A stretch of DNA of 64,000 bases from Actinomycetospora straminea (GCF_028737255.1 NZ_JAQZAN010000007.1:62001-126000); one strand, 5' to 3'. Shown: positions 24,017-33,346, counted from the stretch's first letter. Translations and numbers: made by a program. Notes: a model not told the origin generated them from the letters alone.

Positions 24017-24972
24017 CGGCGGCCCGACCCGTCGCCTTCGCCTCCGACGGGCTCACCTGCCGTGGCCGCCTCCACCGTCCCGCCGGCGGCGCGCCCGCGC
24101 CCTGCGTGGTGATGGCGCACGGGTTCTCCGGGACGATGGACGCGCTCCTCCCGTCCTACGCGGAGCGCTTCGTGGCCGGCGGTCTCGCCGTGCTCCTCTT
24201 CGACTACCGCCACTTCGGGGAGAGCGACGGCTCGCCGCGACAGCTCGTCGACAGCGCACGCCAACGGGCCGACCTCCGCCGCGCCGTCGAGTTCGCCCGC
24301 GGGATGCCCGAGGTCGACGGGGACGCCGTCGCGCTCTGGGGGTCGTCCCTGGGCGGCAGCCACGTCGTCGAGCTCGCCGCCGGTGACCCGTCGATCGCCG
24401 CCGTGGTCGCGAACGTCCCCGCTCTGGACGTGTGGCGGGGCCGGGGCGACCTTCGACAGGAGATGGCCCAGCGCGGGCTGGGGCGGCGGGAGGTCGCCCG
24501 CGCCACCGCGCGGCTGGTCGGCGCGGCAGTGGTCGACGAGGTGCGGGGGCTCCTGCACCGGCCGCCGCACTACATCGCCGTCTTCGGACCGATGGACCGG
24601 GCGGTGTTCAGCGATCCCGGGCTCGCCGGGTGGTTCCGCGATCTCGAGGCGTCCAGCGGCACGTGGGAGAACCGCGTGACCCCGCGCTTCCTCCTCCACG
24701 CCCCCCGGTACCGCGCGGGCACCATGGAGCGCATCCGCGCGCCGCTGCTGGTGACCCTCGCCCGCGACGACACGGAGATCTCGTGGCGGTTCGTCGCGGA
24801 CAGGGCCGCCCGGGCGCCGCGGGGCGAGGTGACGATCCGCCCCGTCGGGCACTTCGACGTCTACCACGGGCGGACGTTCGACGAGGTCGCGTCCGAGCAC
24901 CTCGCGTTCCTGCGGCGGCACCTCATCGAGGATCGGCGTGCCCCGGGGCGGCCCGTGGCCTCGTCCCGGTGA
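24013..24972 (+). CDS. alpha/beta hydrolase
   Basis: A 319-residue alpha/beta-fold hydrolase, close to the YcjY/DUF1749-type acylhydrolases. Visible elements: the oxyanion region MAHGFSGTMDALL, FDYRHFGESDGSPR, the nucleophile elbow GSSLGG (S112), an acid-like RDDTEI and the catalytic His in VGHFDVY near the end. The GTG overlaps the flavodoxin stop. Its 3' end overlaps by 50 bases the convergent membrane-protein gene. Substrate unknown. Confidence 0.85.
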   Translation: MTAARPVAFASDGLTCRGRLHRPAGGAPAPCVVMAHGFSGTMDALLPSYAERFVAGGLAVLLFDYRHFGESDGSPRQLVDSARQRADLRRAVEFARGMPEVDGDAVALWGSSLGGSHVVELAAGDPSIAAVVANVPALDVWRGRGDLRQEMAQRGLGRREVARATARLVGAAVVDEVRGLLHRPPHYIAVFGPMDRAVFSDPGLAGWFRDLEASSGTWENRVTPRFLLHAPRYRAGTMERIRAPLLVTLARDDTEISWRFVADRAARAPRGEVTIRPVGHFDVYHGRTFDEVASEHLAFLRRHLIEDRRAPGRPVASSR

Positions 24973-25360
24973 CCCGCAGCCCCGCGACGAGCATGATCGC
25001 GGCGGCGACGACGAGGACCACCGGCTGGAGCACGAAGTACCGCTGCATGACCAGCAGCTGGACCGCGATCCACCCCACCTGCAGCACGCCGGCGAGGACG
25101 GACGCGGTCGGCGCGAGGTGGTGGCGGCGCAGCTCGAGGACGGCCGCGGCGAGCATCGGCGCCGCCACCACGAGGAGCAGGGCGATGCCGGGCACCAGCC
25201 AGCTGGTGAAGGGCGTGCCGGCGAGCCACGCGTCGCTCATGCCGAGCGTGCCCGTCAGCAGGCCGATGCCGCCGTACACCGCGCTCGCCCCGAGCAGGGC
25301 CTCGAGCAGCACGAGGACGCGGCGGGCCGCGTCCGCCTCGAGGCGGGGAACGGTGGTCAT
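24923..25360 (-). CDS. four-helix membrane protein, partner of the P-type ATPase
   Basis: A 145-residue protein with about four hydrophobic helices ([59 protein letters not shown] and [14 protein letters not shown]). The ATG overlaps the ATPase stop (ATGA), so it belongs to the same operon; a subunit or helper of the transporter is an inference. It ends in a basic tail that overlaps the hydrolase gene on the other strand. Confidence 0.7.
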   Translation of the reverse strand: MTTVPRLEADAARRVLVLLEALLGASAVYGGIGLLTGTLGMSDAWLAGTPFTSWLVPGIALLLVVAAPMLAAAVLELRRHHLAPTASVLAGVLQVGWIAVQLLVMQRYFVLQPVVLVVAAAIMLVAGLRVTGTRPRAAPGHADPR

Positions 25361-27915
25361 GGTCGGTCCTCTCCGATCACCCTCGGCCGCGCGAGCAGGC
25401 GCGCGACGAGGCCGGCGACGACGGCGCCCCCGACCGCGGCCGCGAAGCCGAGGGGGGTGGGCGTGGTGGCCCGCAGCAGGGCCATGAGGGGGGCGACGGT
25501 CACCGCCGCGACCTGGGCGAGCGCCGCGCCGCCGACCGCGATGAGCAGCCAGTCCGGGCCCGCCGGGGTGGTGCCACGGGGGCGCCGCGCCCGGAGCCCG
25601 ACGGCCACGCCGAGCTGGGCCAGGCCGAGCGCGACGAACGCGGCGCTGCGCGGCTCCGGGTCGCCGACGAGGACGAGGGTGGCGACGGTCAGCGCGGCCA
25701 CCACCGCGCCCACCACCAGCACCCCGATCCACAGACCGCCGGCGAGCACGGAGGCGCCCGGGCGACGCGGCCCCGTGGCCATCGCCCCCGGCTCCGAGGG
25801 CTCGGCGCCGAACGCGACCCCGGGCAGGCCGTGGGTCAGCAGGTTGATCCACAGGATCTGGCCGGGCAGCAGCGGCAGGGCCACCCCGATGAGCGGGCCG
25901 GTGAGCATGACGAGGACCTCGGCCAGGCCGCCGGCGAGGGCGTAGGCGAGGAAGCGGCGGACGTTGGTGTGGATGCGCCGTCCCTCGTCCACGGCGGCCA
26001 CCACCGTGTTCAGGTCGTCGTCGGCGAGCACGAGGTCGGCGGCCTGGCGGGCGACCTCGGTGCCGCGCCGGCCCATCGCGACCCCGATGTCGGCCCGGCG
26101 CAGCGCCGGCCCGTCGTTCACGCCGTCGCCGGTCATGGCGACCACCTCGCCGCGCGACTGCCACCCCGCGACGACGTCGAGCTTGCGCTCCGGGCGGCAG
26201 CGCGCGACGACGTCGGCGTCGAGCAGCTCGCCGTCGTGGCCCGCGCCGTCGGGGACGGCCACCCGCGCGGGACGTCCCCCCGGCCCGGTGAGCCCCACCT
26301 GCGCGGCGACCGTGGCCGCGGTGCCGGGGTGGTCGCCGGTGAGGACCACCGTGCGGATGCCCGCGCGGTGGCAGCCGGCGAGGGCGTCGCGCGCGGCCTC
26401 CCGCGGCTGGTCCCGCAGGGCGAGGACGCCCAGGACGTCGAGGTCGTGCGGGACGTCCGCGTCGGCGTCCACCGGCACGGCGCTCCGGCGCCCGGTGGCG
26501 ACGACGATGACCCGCAGCCCGCGGGTCGCGGCGTCCTCGGCCCACCGCCGCGCGCGGTCGGCGACCCCGGACAGCCCGGGAGGCGGCAGCACGGTCTCGG
26601 GAGCGCCCTTCTCGACGACGAGCACGCCGCCCGTCGTCGCGTCGGCCCCGCGGTCCGTCCCGCTGTCGGGCCCGTCGTCGGGCTCGCTGTCGTGCCACGT
26701 GGTCATGCGGCGGTGGACCGCGTCGAACGGCACCGCCGCCCGTCGCGGGTGGCGGCCCCGCACCGCGGCGACGTCGATCCCGCGGGAGCGCGCCCAGTCG
26801 ACGAGCGCGGCCTCGAGGGGGTCGGTGCCCGGCCCGGCGTCGGCGTCGGGGGCGGCCGGGGCGTCGTTGCAGAGGACCGCCGCCCGGGCCAGCTCGTCGA
26901 GGTCCTGCTCGGTCCAGGTCTCGGCGACGCGGAGCCGACCCTCGGTGAGGGTGCCGGTCTTGTCGGTGGCGAGCAGGGTGACCGCGCCGAGGGTCTCGAC
27001 GGCGGGCAGGCTCCGCGCGACGGCGTGCCGGTCGGCCATCCGCCGGGCACCGAGGGCGAGCCCGAGGGTCACCACGACGGGCAGCGACTCGGGCACCGCC
27101 GCCACCGCGAGGCTCAGTGCGGTGACCAGCATGAGCACCGGGGGTTCGCCGCGCAGGAGACCGAGCGCGAACACGACCGCGCAGGCGACGACGGCCGTGA
27201 GCGCGAGCCACCGCCCGAGGGCCGCGAGCTGCTGCTGCAGCGGGGTGCGCCGCGATCGGGTCCGCACGAGCCCCTCGGCGATGCGCCCCATGGCCGAGGA
27301 CGGCCCGGTCGCCCCGACGAGGACCTCGCCCCGGCCCCGGGTGACGACGCTGCCCGAGAGGACCTCCGTGCCCGGTCGGTGGGCCTCGACGGGCAGCGAC
27401 TCGCCGGTGATGGCCGCCTCGTCGAGCTGCAGGGACTCGCCCCACAGGACGGTGCCGTCGGCCGCGAGCACGTCACCGGCGGCCACGGCGAGCACGTCCC
27501 CGCCCACGACCTCGCGGGCGGGCACGGTGCGCACCGCCCCGTCCCGACGCACCCGGGCCCGGGCCGCGCCGAGCCGGTCGAGGGCCTCGACGGATCGGTC
27601 TGCGCGGATCTCCTGCACGACGCCCACCGTGGTGTTGCCGAGCACGACGAGCAGCACCACGGCGGTGTCGGCGTGGTCGCCGATGGCGGTGGTGACGGCC
27701 GCGACCACGAGGAGGACCAGCACCAGCGGGTCCGTCAGCTGCGCGAGCACCCGGCGCGCCGCCGAGCGGCGCGGGGGGCGGGGGAGCTCGTTGGGCCCGT
27801 CGCGGGCGAGGCGCAGGGCGGCCTCGGCGTCGGTGAGCCCCTCCCGCAGGGCGGTCGTCCTCACGACGCCCGACGGTGCGCGGGTGTCGCTCCGTGGACC
27901 AGGGCCGGAGGTCAC
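25357..27915 (-). CDS. cation-transporting P-type ATPase, CtpF/P2-like
   Basis: An 852-residue ion pump. Motifs: TGES at 170-173 (actuator), PESL at 275-278 in the fourth helix, DKTGTLT with phosphorylated D318, KGAPE in the nucleotide-binding domain, and TGDGVND. Ten hydrophobic helices in the 2+2+6 layout identify a P2 (Ca2+/cation) type, as in M. tuberculosis CtpF, a DosR-regulon member. Start: GTG at 27915, although its ribosome site is poor; the GTG at the VRTTALREG region is an alternative. A box at 28001-28015 lies 86 bases upstream in the divergent region with dosR. The ion is not identified by sequence. Confidence 0.92.
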   Translation of the reverse strand: MTSGPGPRSDTRAPSGVVRTTALREGLTDAEAALRLARDGPNELPRPPRRSAARRVLAQLTDPLVLVLLVVAAVTTAIGDHADTAVVLLVVLGNTTVGVVQEIRADRSVEALDRLGAARARVRRDGAVRTVPAREVVGGDVLAVAAGDVLAADGTVLWGESLQLDEAAITGESLPVEAHRPGTEVLSGSVVTRGRGEVLVGATGPSSAMGRIAEGLVRTRSRRTPLQQQLAALGRWLALTAVVACAVVFALGLLRGEPPVLMLVTALSLAVAAVPESLPVVVTLGLALGARRMADRHAVARSLPAVETLGAVTLLATDKTGTLTEGRLRVAETWTEQDLDELARAAVLCNDAPAAPDADAGPGTDPLEAALVDWARSRGIDVAAVRGRHPRRAAVPFDAVHRRMTTWHDSEPDDGPDSGTDRGADATTGGVLVVEKGAPETVLPPPGLSGVADRARRWAEDAATRGLRVIVVATGRRSAVPVDADADVPHDLDVLGVLALRDQPREAARDALAGCHRAGIRTVVLTGDHPGTAATVAAQVGLTGPGGRPARVAVPDGAGHDGELLDADVVARCRPERKLDVVAGWQSRGEVVAMTGDGVNDGPALRRADIGVAMGRRGTEVARQAADLVLADDDLNTVVAAVDEGRRIHTNVRRFLAYALAGGLAEVLVMLTGPLIGVALPLLPGQILWINLLTHGLPGVAFGAEPSEPGAMATGPRRPGASVLAGGLWIGVLVVGAVVAALTVATLVLVGDPEPRSAAFVALGLAQLGVAVGLRARRPRGTTPAGPDWLLIAVGGAALAQVAAVTVAPLMALLRATTPTPLGFAAAVGGAVVAGLVARLLARPRVIGEDRP

Positions 27916-28000
27916 GGGCGGGGAGAGCCGCGCAGACCGTCGCGCCGTCGGTCACCCGCGGCCGGGCTCGGGGCCCGGGCCTGGCGGTCCCGTGATCGTC

Positions 28001-28015
28001 GGGACGTTCGACCCT
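28001..28015. promoter_or_regulatory. DosR-like box between the ATPase and dosR
   Basis: GGGACGTTCGACCCT in a 258-base divergent region. It could serve the ATPase, dosR or both, allowing positive autoregulation of dosR as in mycobacteria. Confidence 0.65.
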
Positions 28016-28173
28016 GTCCGCGCAGGCCCGCAACCTCGATGCTGGGCGGCGTGGACCTCGTCGCGCCGCTCGACCGGCCGGCACCGGTCCCGCCCCTGAC
28101 CGACCACGGGGCCGTCGTCACGACTCCGGGTCCGTTCCCGCGAACCCGCAGAGCTGCAGTGGAGGAGTGTGCC

Positions 28174-28815
28174 GTGATCACGGTGTTCCTGGTGGACGAC
28201 CACGAGGTGGTGCGGCGGGGTGTCGCCGACCTGCTGGACGCCCAGGACGACCTCGAGGTCGTGGGCGGCGCCGGGTCGGTGGCCGAGGCGTTGGCGCGGA
28301 TCCCGGCGCTGCGCCCGCAGGTGGCCGTGCTGGACGTCCGGCTGCCCGACGGGACGGGGATCGAGCTGTGCCGGGAGCTGCGCTCCCGCATGCCGGAGCT
28401 GGCCTGCCTCATGCTCACGTCGTTCACCGACGAGCAGGCGATGTTCGACGCGGTGCTGGCGGGGGCCTCGGGCTACGTCATCAAGGACGTGCGGGGCAAC
28501 GACATCGTCAACGCGGTGCGGGAGGTGGGCTCCGGGCGGTCGCTGCTGGACGGCCGCGCCGCGTCGGCGCTGATGAACCGCTTCCGCACGCGCACCGAGG
28601 CACCGGACCCGCTGGCGGAGCTGACCGCCAAGGAGCGGGAGGTGCTGGGCTACATCGGCGAGGGGCTGACCAACCGGGAGATCGGTCAGCGGATGTTCCT
28701 CGCGGAGAAGACGGTGAAGAACTACGTGTCGGCCCTGCTCGCCAAGCTGGGGATGCAGCGGCGGGTGCAGGCGGCGGTCCTGGCCAACAAGGTCAAGAGC
28801 GAGGAGACCGGGTGA
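28174..28815 (+). CDS. dosR: DevR/DosR-type dormancy response regulator
   Basis: A 213-residue NarL-family regulator closely matching M. tuberculosis DevR/DosR. The start [17 protein letters not shown], the phosphorylation site D54 in [18 protein letters not shown]82 and K104 are all present. The LuxR-type helix-turn-helix (about 150-205) has [21 protein letters not shown], with K179, K182 and N183 at the same numbers as the DNA-contacting residues of the mycobacterial protein. The GTG at 28174 has GGAGGAG upstream. It is presumably the activator of the boxes across 11-63 kb. No DosS/DosT-like kinase gene is present; the next gene is a USP whose start overlaps its stop. Confidence 0.95.
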   Translation: MITVFLVDDHEVVRRGVADLLDAQDDLEVVGGAGSVAEALARIPALRPQVAVLDVRLPDGTGIELCRELRSRMPELACLMLTSFTDEQAMFDAVLAGASGYVIKDVRGNDIVNAVREVGSGRSLLDGRAASALMNRFRTRTEAPDPLAELTAKEREVLGYIGEGLTNREIGQRMFLAEKTVKNYVSALLAKLGMQRRVQAAVLANKVKSEETG

Positions 28816-29270
28816 CGGCGGGCGCCGCGCCCGGGATCGTCGTCGGACTCGACGGGTCGGAGGGCTCGGACGCCGCCCTCGACCACGCCTGCGACGAGGC
28901 CGCGCTGCGCGGCCTCGCGCTGACCGGGGTGATCGCCTGGACGCCGCCGGATCTGTGGATCACGTCGCAGGGTGTGGTCCCGGACGCCCACCACCTGCAC
29001 CAGGCCGCCGTGGAGGTCGCGCGGAGCCAGGTCGACCGTGTCCTCGCCGCGCGGGCGGCGCGCGGCGCGCCGACGCCGGAGGTCGTCGTGGAGGCGGCGT
29101 CCGGCCCCGCGGCCGTGGTGCTCGAGCGCTACGCCCACCGCGCCGCGATGCTCGTCGTCGGCCATCGCGGGCGCGGCGCCGTGGCGAGCCGTCTCATCGG
29201 CTCGGTCGGCCTGAGCTGCGTGGTGCACGCCCCTTGCACGGTGGTCGTCGTCCGCCCGCCCGCCGCCTGA
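28812..29270 (+). CDS. universal stress protein, co-translated with dosR
   Basis: A 152-residue USP with [19 protein letters not shown] and a canonical ATP loop [18 protein letters not shown], so ATP binding is expected. The GTG overlaps the dosR TGA. In M. tuberculosis a USP (Rv3134c) precedes devR in the same operon; here the order is reversed. The insertion [15 protein letters not shown] is typical of the actinobacterial USP subgroup. A role in tuning DosR is plausible but unproven. Confidence 0.92.
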   Translation: MTAGAAPGIVVGLDGSEGSDAALDHACDEAALRGLALTGVIAWTPPDLWITSQGVVPDAHHLHQAAVEVARSQVDRVLAARAARGAPTPEVVVEAASGPAAVVLERYAHRAAMLVVGHRGRGAVASRLIGSVGLSCVVHAPCTVVVVRPPAA

Positions 29271-29389
29271 CGCCTCACGCGCCGTCGGCCGCGGCCGCGA
29301 GCAGGCGCAGCTCGTCCCCCGTCCGGACCCGCGGGACCAGTGACGCGCGCCGCCGGTGCGGCGGACAGGGCCCCACGCGCCCGATCGGC

Positions 29390-29404
29390 GGGACCGTCGG
29401 CCCG
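29390..29404 (+). promoter_or_regulatory. DosR-like box
   Basis: GGGACCGTCGGCCCG, 86 bases before the phosphoribosyltransferase-hydrolase gene. The remainder of the 220-base gap (29271-29490) shows nothing else. Confidence 0.6.
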
Positions 29405-29490
29405 GGACCGGGTGCCGCTCGTTCCTGCCGCCGGCCCGTCCCGGACCCGAGGCTCGCGGCGACGCCGCGCGCGAGACCCGAGGAGCACCC

Positions 29491-30849
29491 ATGACCTTCG
29501 ACGACCGCGACGACGCCGGGCACCGCCTCGCGCGGCACCTGCGCCACCTGGCCGGGCAGGACGTGGTGGTCCTCGCGCTGCCGCGCAGCGGGGTCCCGGT
29601 CGCCGCCGTCGTCGCCCGCGCCCTGGACGCGCCCCTGGACGTCCTCGTCACCCGCACCCTCGGGGTGCCGTTCCAGCCCGGGGTCGCCATGGGCGCGATC
29701 GGCGAGGACGGAACTCGGGTGCTCGACGAGGACGTCGTCCGTGCGGTCGGTGCGGGCGAGGCGGAGCTGACCGAGGTCGAGCGCCGGGAACGTGTCCTGC
29801 TCGAGCAGGCGCTGCGCCGCTACCGCTCGGCGCGGACCCGTGAACCCCTCGCGGGCCGGGTCGCCCTGATCGTCGACGACGGCGCGGTCGCCCCCGCGAC
29901 CGTGCAGGTCGCCTGCCGGATCGCCCGCGCGCGGACCGCGGCGCGGGTCGTCGTGGCCGTCCCGGTCTGCGCCGACGACGCCCTCGCCACCCTCCGCCGG
30001 GATGCCGACCAGCTCGTCGTCATCGATCGGCTCCGGCAGTTCCACGTCGTCGGCGAGGCCTACGCGGACTACCCGCTCGTGGACGACGACGAGGTCGTGG
30101 CGCTGCTGTCCGGGAGCGACGCGGTCCGGCGGGTCCGCCCGCTGGACGGGGAGCCGACGGCGACGATCGCGGTGGACGTGGACCGCCTCCGCGTCCCCGG
30201 GCACCTCACGGTCCCGGTGGACGCGCGCGGGCTGGTCGTGCTGGCCGCGGCGAGCGGCAGCAGCCGCTTCGACGCCCGGCAGCGCGCGACGGCCCGGGCC
30301 CTGCGGGCCGCCGGGCTCGCCACCCTGGTCGTCGACCTGCTCACCCCGCGTGAGGAGATCGTGCGAGACTGCGTGTTCGGCACCGACGTGCTCGCGACCC
30401 GCCTCGCCGGCGTGGTCGCCGACACCCGGCGGCGCGACGTGTGCCGGGACCTCCCGGTCGGCGTCCTCGCCGAAGGGGCGGCCGCGGCCGCCGCGCTCGT
30501 GGTGGCGGCGCGGCGCACCGACGTCGCCACGGTGGTGTCCTGCGACGGCCGGCCCGACCTCGTCGCGCGGTGGCTCCCACGCGTCACGGCACCCGTCCTG
30601 CTGGTGGTCGGCGACCGCGACCCCGCGCTCGCCGACCGCCATCGCGACGCGCGGGCGGCGCTGGGCGGGGACAGCCGGCTGCGCGTGGTCACGGGGTCGG
30701 GGCGCACGGAGACCACCGACCTCGCCGCGGACACGCCGTCGCCGCTCGACCTCCCGACCCGGCCCGTCGAGCTGGCCCGCGAGTGGTTCGTCCGGACCCT
30801 CTCCCGGTCCGCCGCCCCGTCCGCGCCACCCCTGGCGGTGGCGCCGTGA
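29491..30849 (+). CDS. phosphoribosyltransferase-like / alpha-beta hydrolase fusion (Rv0571c type)
   Basis: A 452-residue two-domain protein. The N-terminal half (to about 215) is a phosphoribosyltransferase fold: RDDAGHRLARHLRHL, then ALPRSGVPVAAVVARALDAP. Its PRPP loop is degenerate: IVDDGAVAPATVQ instead of VDDGIATGAT. The C-terminal half is a hydrolase-like alpha/beta domain (LVVLAAASGSSRFDARQRA, GVLAEGAAAAAALVVAAR, VTAPVLLVVGDRDPALADRH), with Glu-Gly-Ala in place of the Ser-His elbow. Rv0571c in M. tuberculosis has this organisation and is DosR-regulated. Loss of both catalytic loops makes a binding or scaffold role possible. The next gene is an intact paralogue. Confidence 0.85.
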   Translation: MTFDDRDDAGHRLARHLRHLAGQDVVVLALPRSGVPVAAVVARALDAPLDVLVTRTLGVPFQPGVAMGAIGEDGTRVLDEDVVRAVGAGEAELTEVERRERVLLEQALRRYRSARTREPLAGRVALIVDDGAVAPATVQVACRIARARTAARVVVAVPVCADDALATLRRDADQLVVIDRLRQFHVVGEAYADYPLVDDDEVVALLSGSDAVRRVRPLDGEPTATIAVDVDRLRVPGHLTVPVDARGLVVLAAASGSSRFDARQRATARALRAAGLATLVVDLLTPREEIVRDCVFGTDVLATRLAGVVADTRRRDVCRDLPVGVLAEGAAAAAALVVAARRTDVATVVSCDGRPDLVARWLPRVTAPVLLVVGDRDPALADRHRDARAALGGDSRLRVVTGSGRTETTDLAADTPSPLDLPTRPVELAREWFVRTLSRSAAPSAPPLAVAP

Positions 30850-31586
30850 CCGCCGGGCCGGACGGGACCCGGCGGCGCGCCACGAAGCGGTCCGCGAGGA
30901 CGCCGGGCCGGTCGCCGCGCCCGCGCCGCACCGTGACGTTCGCCGACCGCGCCGACGCCGGACACCGGCTCGCCCGCCGGTTGACGCACCTGCGGGACGC
31001 CGACCCCGTCGTCCTCGCGCTCCCGCGGGGCGGGTTCCCGGTCGCCGCCGAGGTGGCCCGGGAGCTCGGGGCACCCCTCGACGTCGTCCTCGTGCGCAAG
31101 CTCGGCGTGCCGTTGCAGCCGGAGCTCGCGATGGGGGCGGTCGGCGAGGGCGATGTCCTCGTGCTCAACCCGGCGATCGTGGACCACGCCGGTGTCGGGG
31201 AGACCGAGCTCGCGGAGATCGTCGCGCGGGCACGGGACGAGATCGCCCGGCGCCGGCGGCGGTTCCGGCCGGACCGGGACCGCGTGCCGCTGGCGGGCCG
31301 CACGGCGCTGCTCGTCGACGACGGCATCGCGACCGGCGCCACGGCGCGGGCGGCGTGCCGGGTCGTGCGGGCGCAGGGGGCGACGCGGGTCGTGCTCGCG
31401 GCGCCCGTCTGCCTCGCGAGCACCGCGGACGACCTGCGCGCCGAGGTCGACGAGCTGGTGTGCCTGGAGACCCCGGAGGAGTTCTTCGGGGTGGGCATGT
31501 CCTACGCGGACTTCGCGCAGGTCACGGACGACGAGGCGGTGGAGATCCTGCGACGGGCGATGCCGCCGCCGCGCCGCGGGGCGTGA
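30846..31586 (+). CDS. phosphoribosyltransferase family protein with intact PRPP loop
   Basis: A 246-residue protein. A basic N-terminal extension of about 30 residues (Arg/Thr/Ser-rich) precedes FADRADAGHRLARRL and ALPRGGFPVAAEVARELGAPLDVVLV. The PRPP-binding motif LLVDDGIATGATARA lies at about 154-168, with both acidic residues present. The C-terminal region ETPEEFFGVGMSYADFAQVTDDE is characteristic of this group, whose substrate base is unknown. The GTG overlaps the preceding stop. It aligns over its length with the N-terminal half of the fusion protein, so the pair arose by duplication. Confidence 0.88.
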   Translation: MTAGPDGTRRRATKRSARTPGRSPRPRRTVTFADRADAGHRLARRLTHLRDADPVVLALPRGGFPVAAEVARELGAPLDVVLVRKLGVPLQPELAMGAVGEGDVLVLNPAIVDHAGVGETELAEIVARARDEIARRRRRFRPDRDRVPLAGRTALLVDDGIATGATARAACRVVRAQGATRVVLAAPVCLASTADDLRAEVDELVCLETPEEFFGVGMSYADFAQVTDDEAVEILRRAMPPPRRGA

Positions 31587-31599
31587 GCCGGCGCGGTCC

Positions 31600-32139
31600 T
31601 CACGGTGCGTCGGCGCCGCCCGACGCCTCGACCGACCCGGCGTCGGCGGTCGCCGAGCCCGCGACCGCCTCGGTGACCGCCCGGGTCACGCCGCTCGCGT
31701 CCCCGGCCCGGGTGCGCAGGGCCGCGGCCATCGCGCTGATCAGCTCCGTGACCGCCTCCCGCAGCTCGGGGTCGGCGACGAGGCGGGGGTCGGCGTGCTC
31801 GAGGGCGTGGCGCAGGTCGTCGGAGAACATCGAGAAGATGGAGGTGATCGCGGCCCGCCCGCGCGGCGTCAGCTCGACGAGGAGACGGCGCCGGTCCCGC
31901 GGGTGAGCACGCCGTGACACGAGGTCGGCCTGCTCCAGGCGGTCGAGCAGGGAGGTGGCGGCTGCGGGGGAGAACCCGGCGCGGGCGGCGACCACCGACG
32001 GCGACTGGGGTCCGTCGTGGAGGAGGTGCCCGAGCACCGCGGCCTCGGTGGTGCTGACACCGACCGCGGCCGCCATCGTCCGGCGGTAGCTGTCGGTCGC
32101 GACGATCAGTTCACGGACGCGGCGGGCCAGTTCGTGCAT
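31600..32139 (-). CDS. MarR-family transcriptional regulator
   Basis: A 179-residue winged-helix protein: VSTTEAAVLGHLLHDGPQSP, the recognition helix region GFSPAAATSLLDRLEQADLV, and the wing with SRRAHPRDRRRLLVELTPRG containing the D-x-R signature. The C-terminal part has a helical dimerisation segment and an Ala/Thr/Glu-rich tail. It acts as a dimeric repressor of nearby or distant genes, usually released by small phenolic or oxidant ligands. It converges with the phosphoribosyltransferase gene. Start: ATG at 32139 behind GGAG. Its operator is unknown; the inverted repeat at 32441-32477 is a candidate. Confidence 0.9.
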   Translation of the reverse strand: MHELARRVRELIVATDSYRRTMAAAVGVSTTEAAVLGHLLHDGPQSPSVVAARAGFSPAAATSLLDRLEQADLVSRRAHPRDRRRLLVELTPRGRAAITSIFSMFSDDLRHALEHADPRLVADPELREAVTELISAMAAALRTRAGDASGVTRAVTEAVAGSATADAGSVEASGGADAP

Positions 32140-32228
32140 CCGGATCGACTCCGACGGTCGCGGACGGGGCTCGCACGACCGTAGCCGTTCCTCCCGCCGT
32201 GGCCCCATCCGTGTGGTCGACGGGGATC

Positions 32229-32243
32229 GGGACCAAGGTCTCT
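32229..32243. promoter_or_regulatory. DosR-like box near marR
   Basis: GGGACCAAGGTCTCT, close to the CCAAGG forms, lies 90 bases upstream of the MarR start and 260 bases before the small Cys-rich gene. Orientation unclear. Confidence 0.5.
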
Positions 32244-32440
32244 GGCGCCGCGCGCGGCGCGGGGCACACACTGCGCGTCCGTCGCGGACCGTCCGCCCGG
32301 ATCGTTCGCGCGTCGGACGATCGCGCCGTCGGACTGCTCGGCGAAGATGCGACGGACGGTGTCTGCCCGTGGCGAGCGCCCGGTCCCTAGCGTCATCACC
32401 ACCCCGGCGGGTCCACGACGTCCTGATCCCCCGGGGACCT

Positions 32441-32477
32441 GCCGCCGGTGGTCGAGCCCCCCGAGACCACCGGCGGC
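32441..32477. repeat. perfect 13-bp inverted repeat
   Basis: GCCGCCGGTGGTC (32441-32453) and GACCACCGGCGGC (32465-32477) are exact reverse complements around an 11-base loop. It ends 26 bases before the small Cys-rich gene at 32504. It could be a MarR operator or a leader hairpin; no coding frame crosses it convincingly. Confidence 0.6.
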
Positions 32478-32503
32478 TCCCCCTCTCACGACGGGATCGT
32501 CGG

Positions 32504-32701
32504 ATGTTCCTCGAGATGCACGGCATCGACTGCGCCCACTGCGCCCGGACGGCCTGGGCCTGGGTCGACGACCGTCTGTGGCCCTGCGGCTGCCCAGCGG
32601 CCGCCCTCGGTGCGGACGCCGAGGCGCCGGCCCTCCTCGTCCCGCGACGGGCCGTCCCCGCGAGGCCCCGGCCGGCCCCGGGCACGGCCGTGCCGGCATG
32701 A
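32504..32701 (+). CDS. small Cys-rich protein 1
   Basis: A 65-residue protein with two Cys pairs, HGIDCAHCARTAW and LWPCGCPA, spaced as in small metal-binding (zinc ribbon-like) proteins; the tail is Pro/Arg/Ala-rich. Its TGA overlaps the next ATG. No family name is certain. It probably binds zinc or a metal cluster, and its product likely pairs with the next protein. Confidence 0.6.
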   Translation: MFLEMHGIDCAHCARTAWAWVDDRLWPCGCPAAALGADAEAPALLVPRRAVPARPRPAPGTAVPA

Positions 32702-32895
32702 GCGCCTCGAGCGGCGGGTCCCCCCTGCCGACCCCGCCGCTGTGCGAGCGCTGCTGGTTCCCGGTCCGCCCGGGCGAGCCCGTGCGGCGGCGTCTCGTCC
32801 GGTCGCCGGACGGGGGCGTGGAGGCCGGCTGGGAGCACGCCGGCGCCGGCGTGCCGTGCACCCCGCAGCAGCCGGTCGTCGAGGACGCCGCCTGA
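32698..32895 (+). CDS. small Cys-rich protein 2
   Basis: A 65-residue protein with LCERCWFPVRPGEP, then EAGWEHAGAGVPCTP, giving a C-x2-C ... H/C set compatible with one metal site. A similar short protein is encoded at 53418-53645 (RRCELCGAFV ... HDADRC). The ATG overlaps the stop of the first Cys-rich gene, so the pair is translated together. Confidence 0.6.
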   Translation: MSASSGGSPLPTPPLCERCWFPVRPGEPVRRRLVRSPDGGVEAGWEHAGAGVPCTPQQPVVEDAA

Positions 32896-32921
32896 CCACC
32901 GTCAGGGCCGGTCACGGCCGG

Positions 32922-33233
32922 TCAGGGCCGGAGACGCCCCATCTCCTGCTGGATCCGCTCCTCGGTGACCGGGTCGGGGCGGTAGACGTCCCAGGCGTTC
33001 GCGGCGAGCCCGACGCCCCACCCCAGGATGGGGAAGATCGGCCAGAACAGCGCCGCTCCCGTGAACGCCCAGATGACGACGAGCATGCTGTTCACGAGCA
33101 CGTAGACGAGCACGTGGGTGCGGAAGTCGGCGCGCTTGCGCAGCCGTGTGATGGCCCGCTCGCGCAGCTCGTCCGGTGACGGGTCCGACGTGCTCCCACC
33201 GTCGCCGTCGGTGCGCTGGTCGTGCGTGGTCAT
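32922..33233 (-). CDS. 2TM domain protein
   Basis: A 103-residue protein. The basic, Asp/Glu/Arg-rich N-terminal third (DELRERAITRLRKRADFRTH) precedes two hydrophobic helices (VLVYVLVNSMLVVIWAFTG and FWPIFPILGWGVGLAANAWD) and a short polar tail. This matches the 2TM domain family, in which R-x-x-F-x-x-H precedes helix 1. The role is unknown; related segments anchor histidine kinases. GGAGGAGAG precedes the ATG. Confidence 0.8.
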   Translation of the reverse strand: MTTHDQRTDGDGGSTSDPSPDELRERAITRLRKRADFRTHVLVYVLVNSMLVVIWAFTGAALFWPIFPILGWGVGLAANAWDVYRPDPVTEERIQQEMGRLRP

Positions 33234-33331
33234 GGGGGTCTCCTCTCCTCCTGGCGGCAGGTTGCGGGCGTCCCGTGGAGCGGAGCAGGGTCGCAGGGTC
33301 CGGCCGTGCGCGCGGCTCGTCGTCGCGGCCC

Positions 33332-33346
33332 GGGACCAACGGCCCG
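33332..33346. promoter_or_regulatory. DosR-like box
   Basis: GGGACCAACGGCCCG lies in the 241-base divergent gap between the 2TM gene (start 33233) and the SpoIIAA-like gene (33475), about 100-140 bases from each start. A left half GGGCCGTTCGG occurs nearby at 33363. Confidence 0.6.

Noticed and set aside
32900-32931. GGTCAGGGCC-type direct repeats as an attachment site
   Set aside because: Only three short copies in a small convergent gap, no integrase, no tRNA; likely incidental GC-rich repetition.
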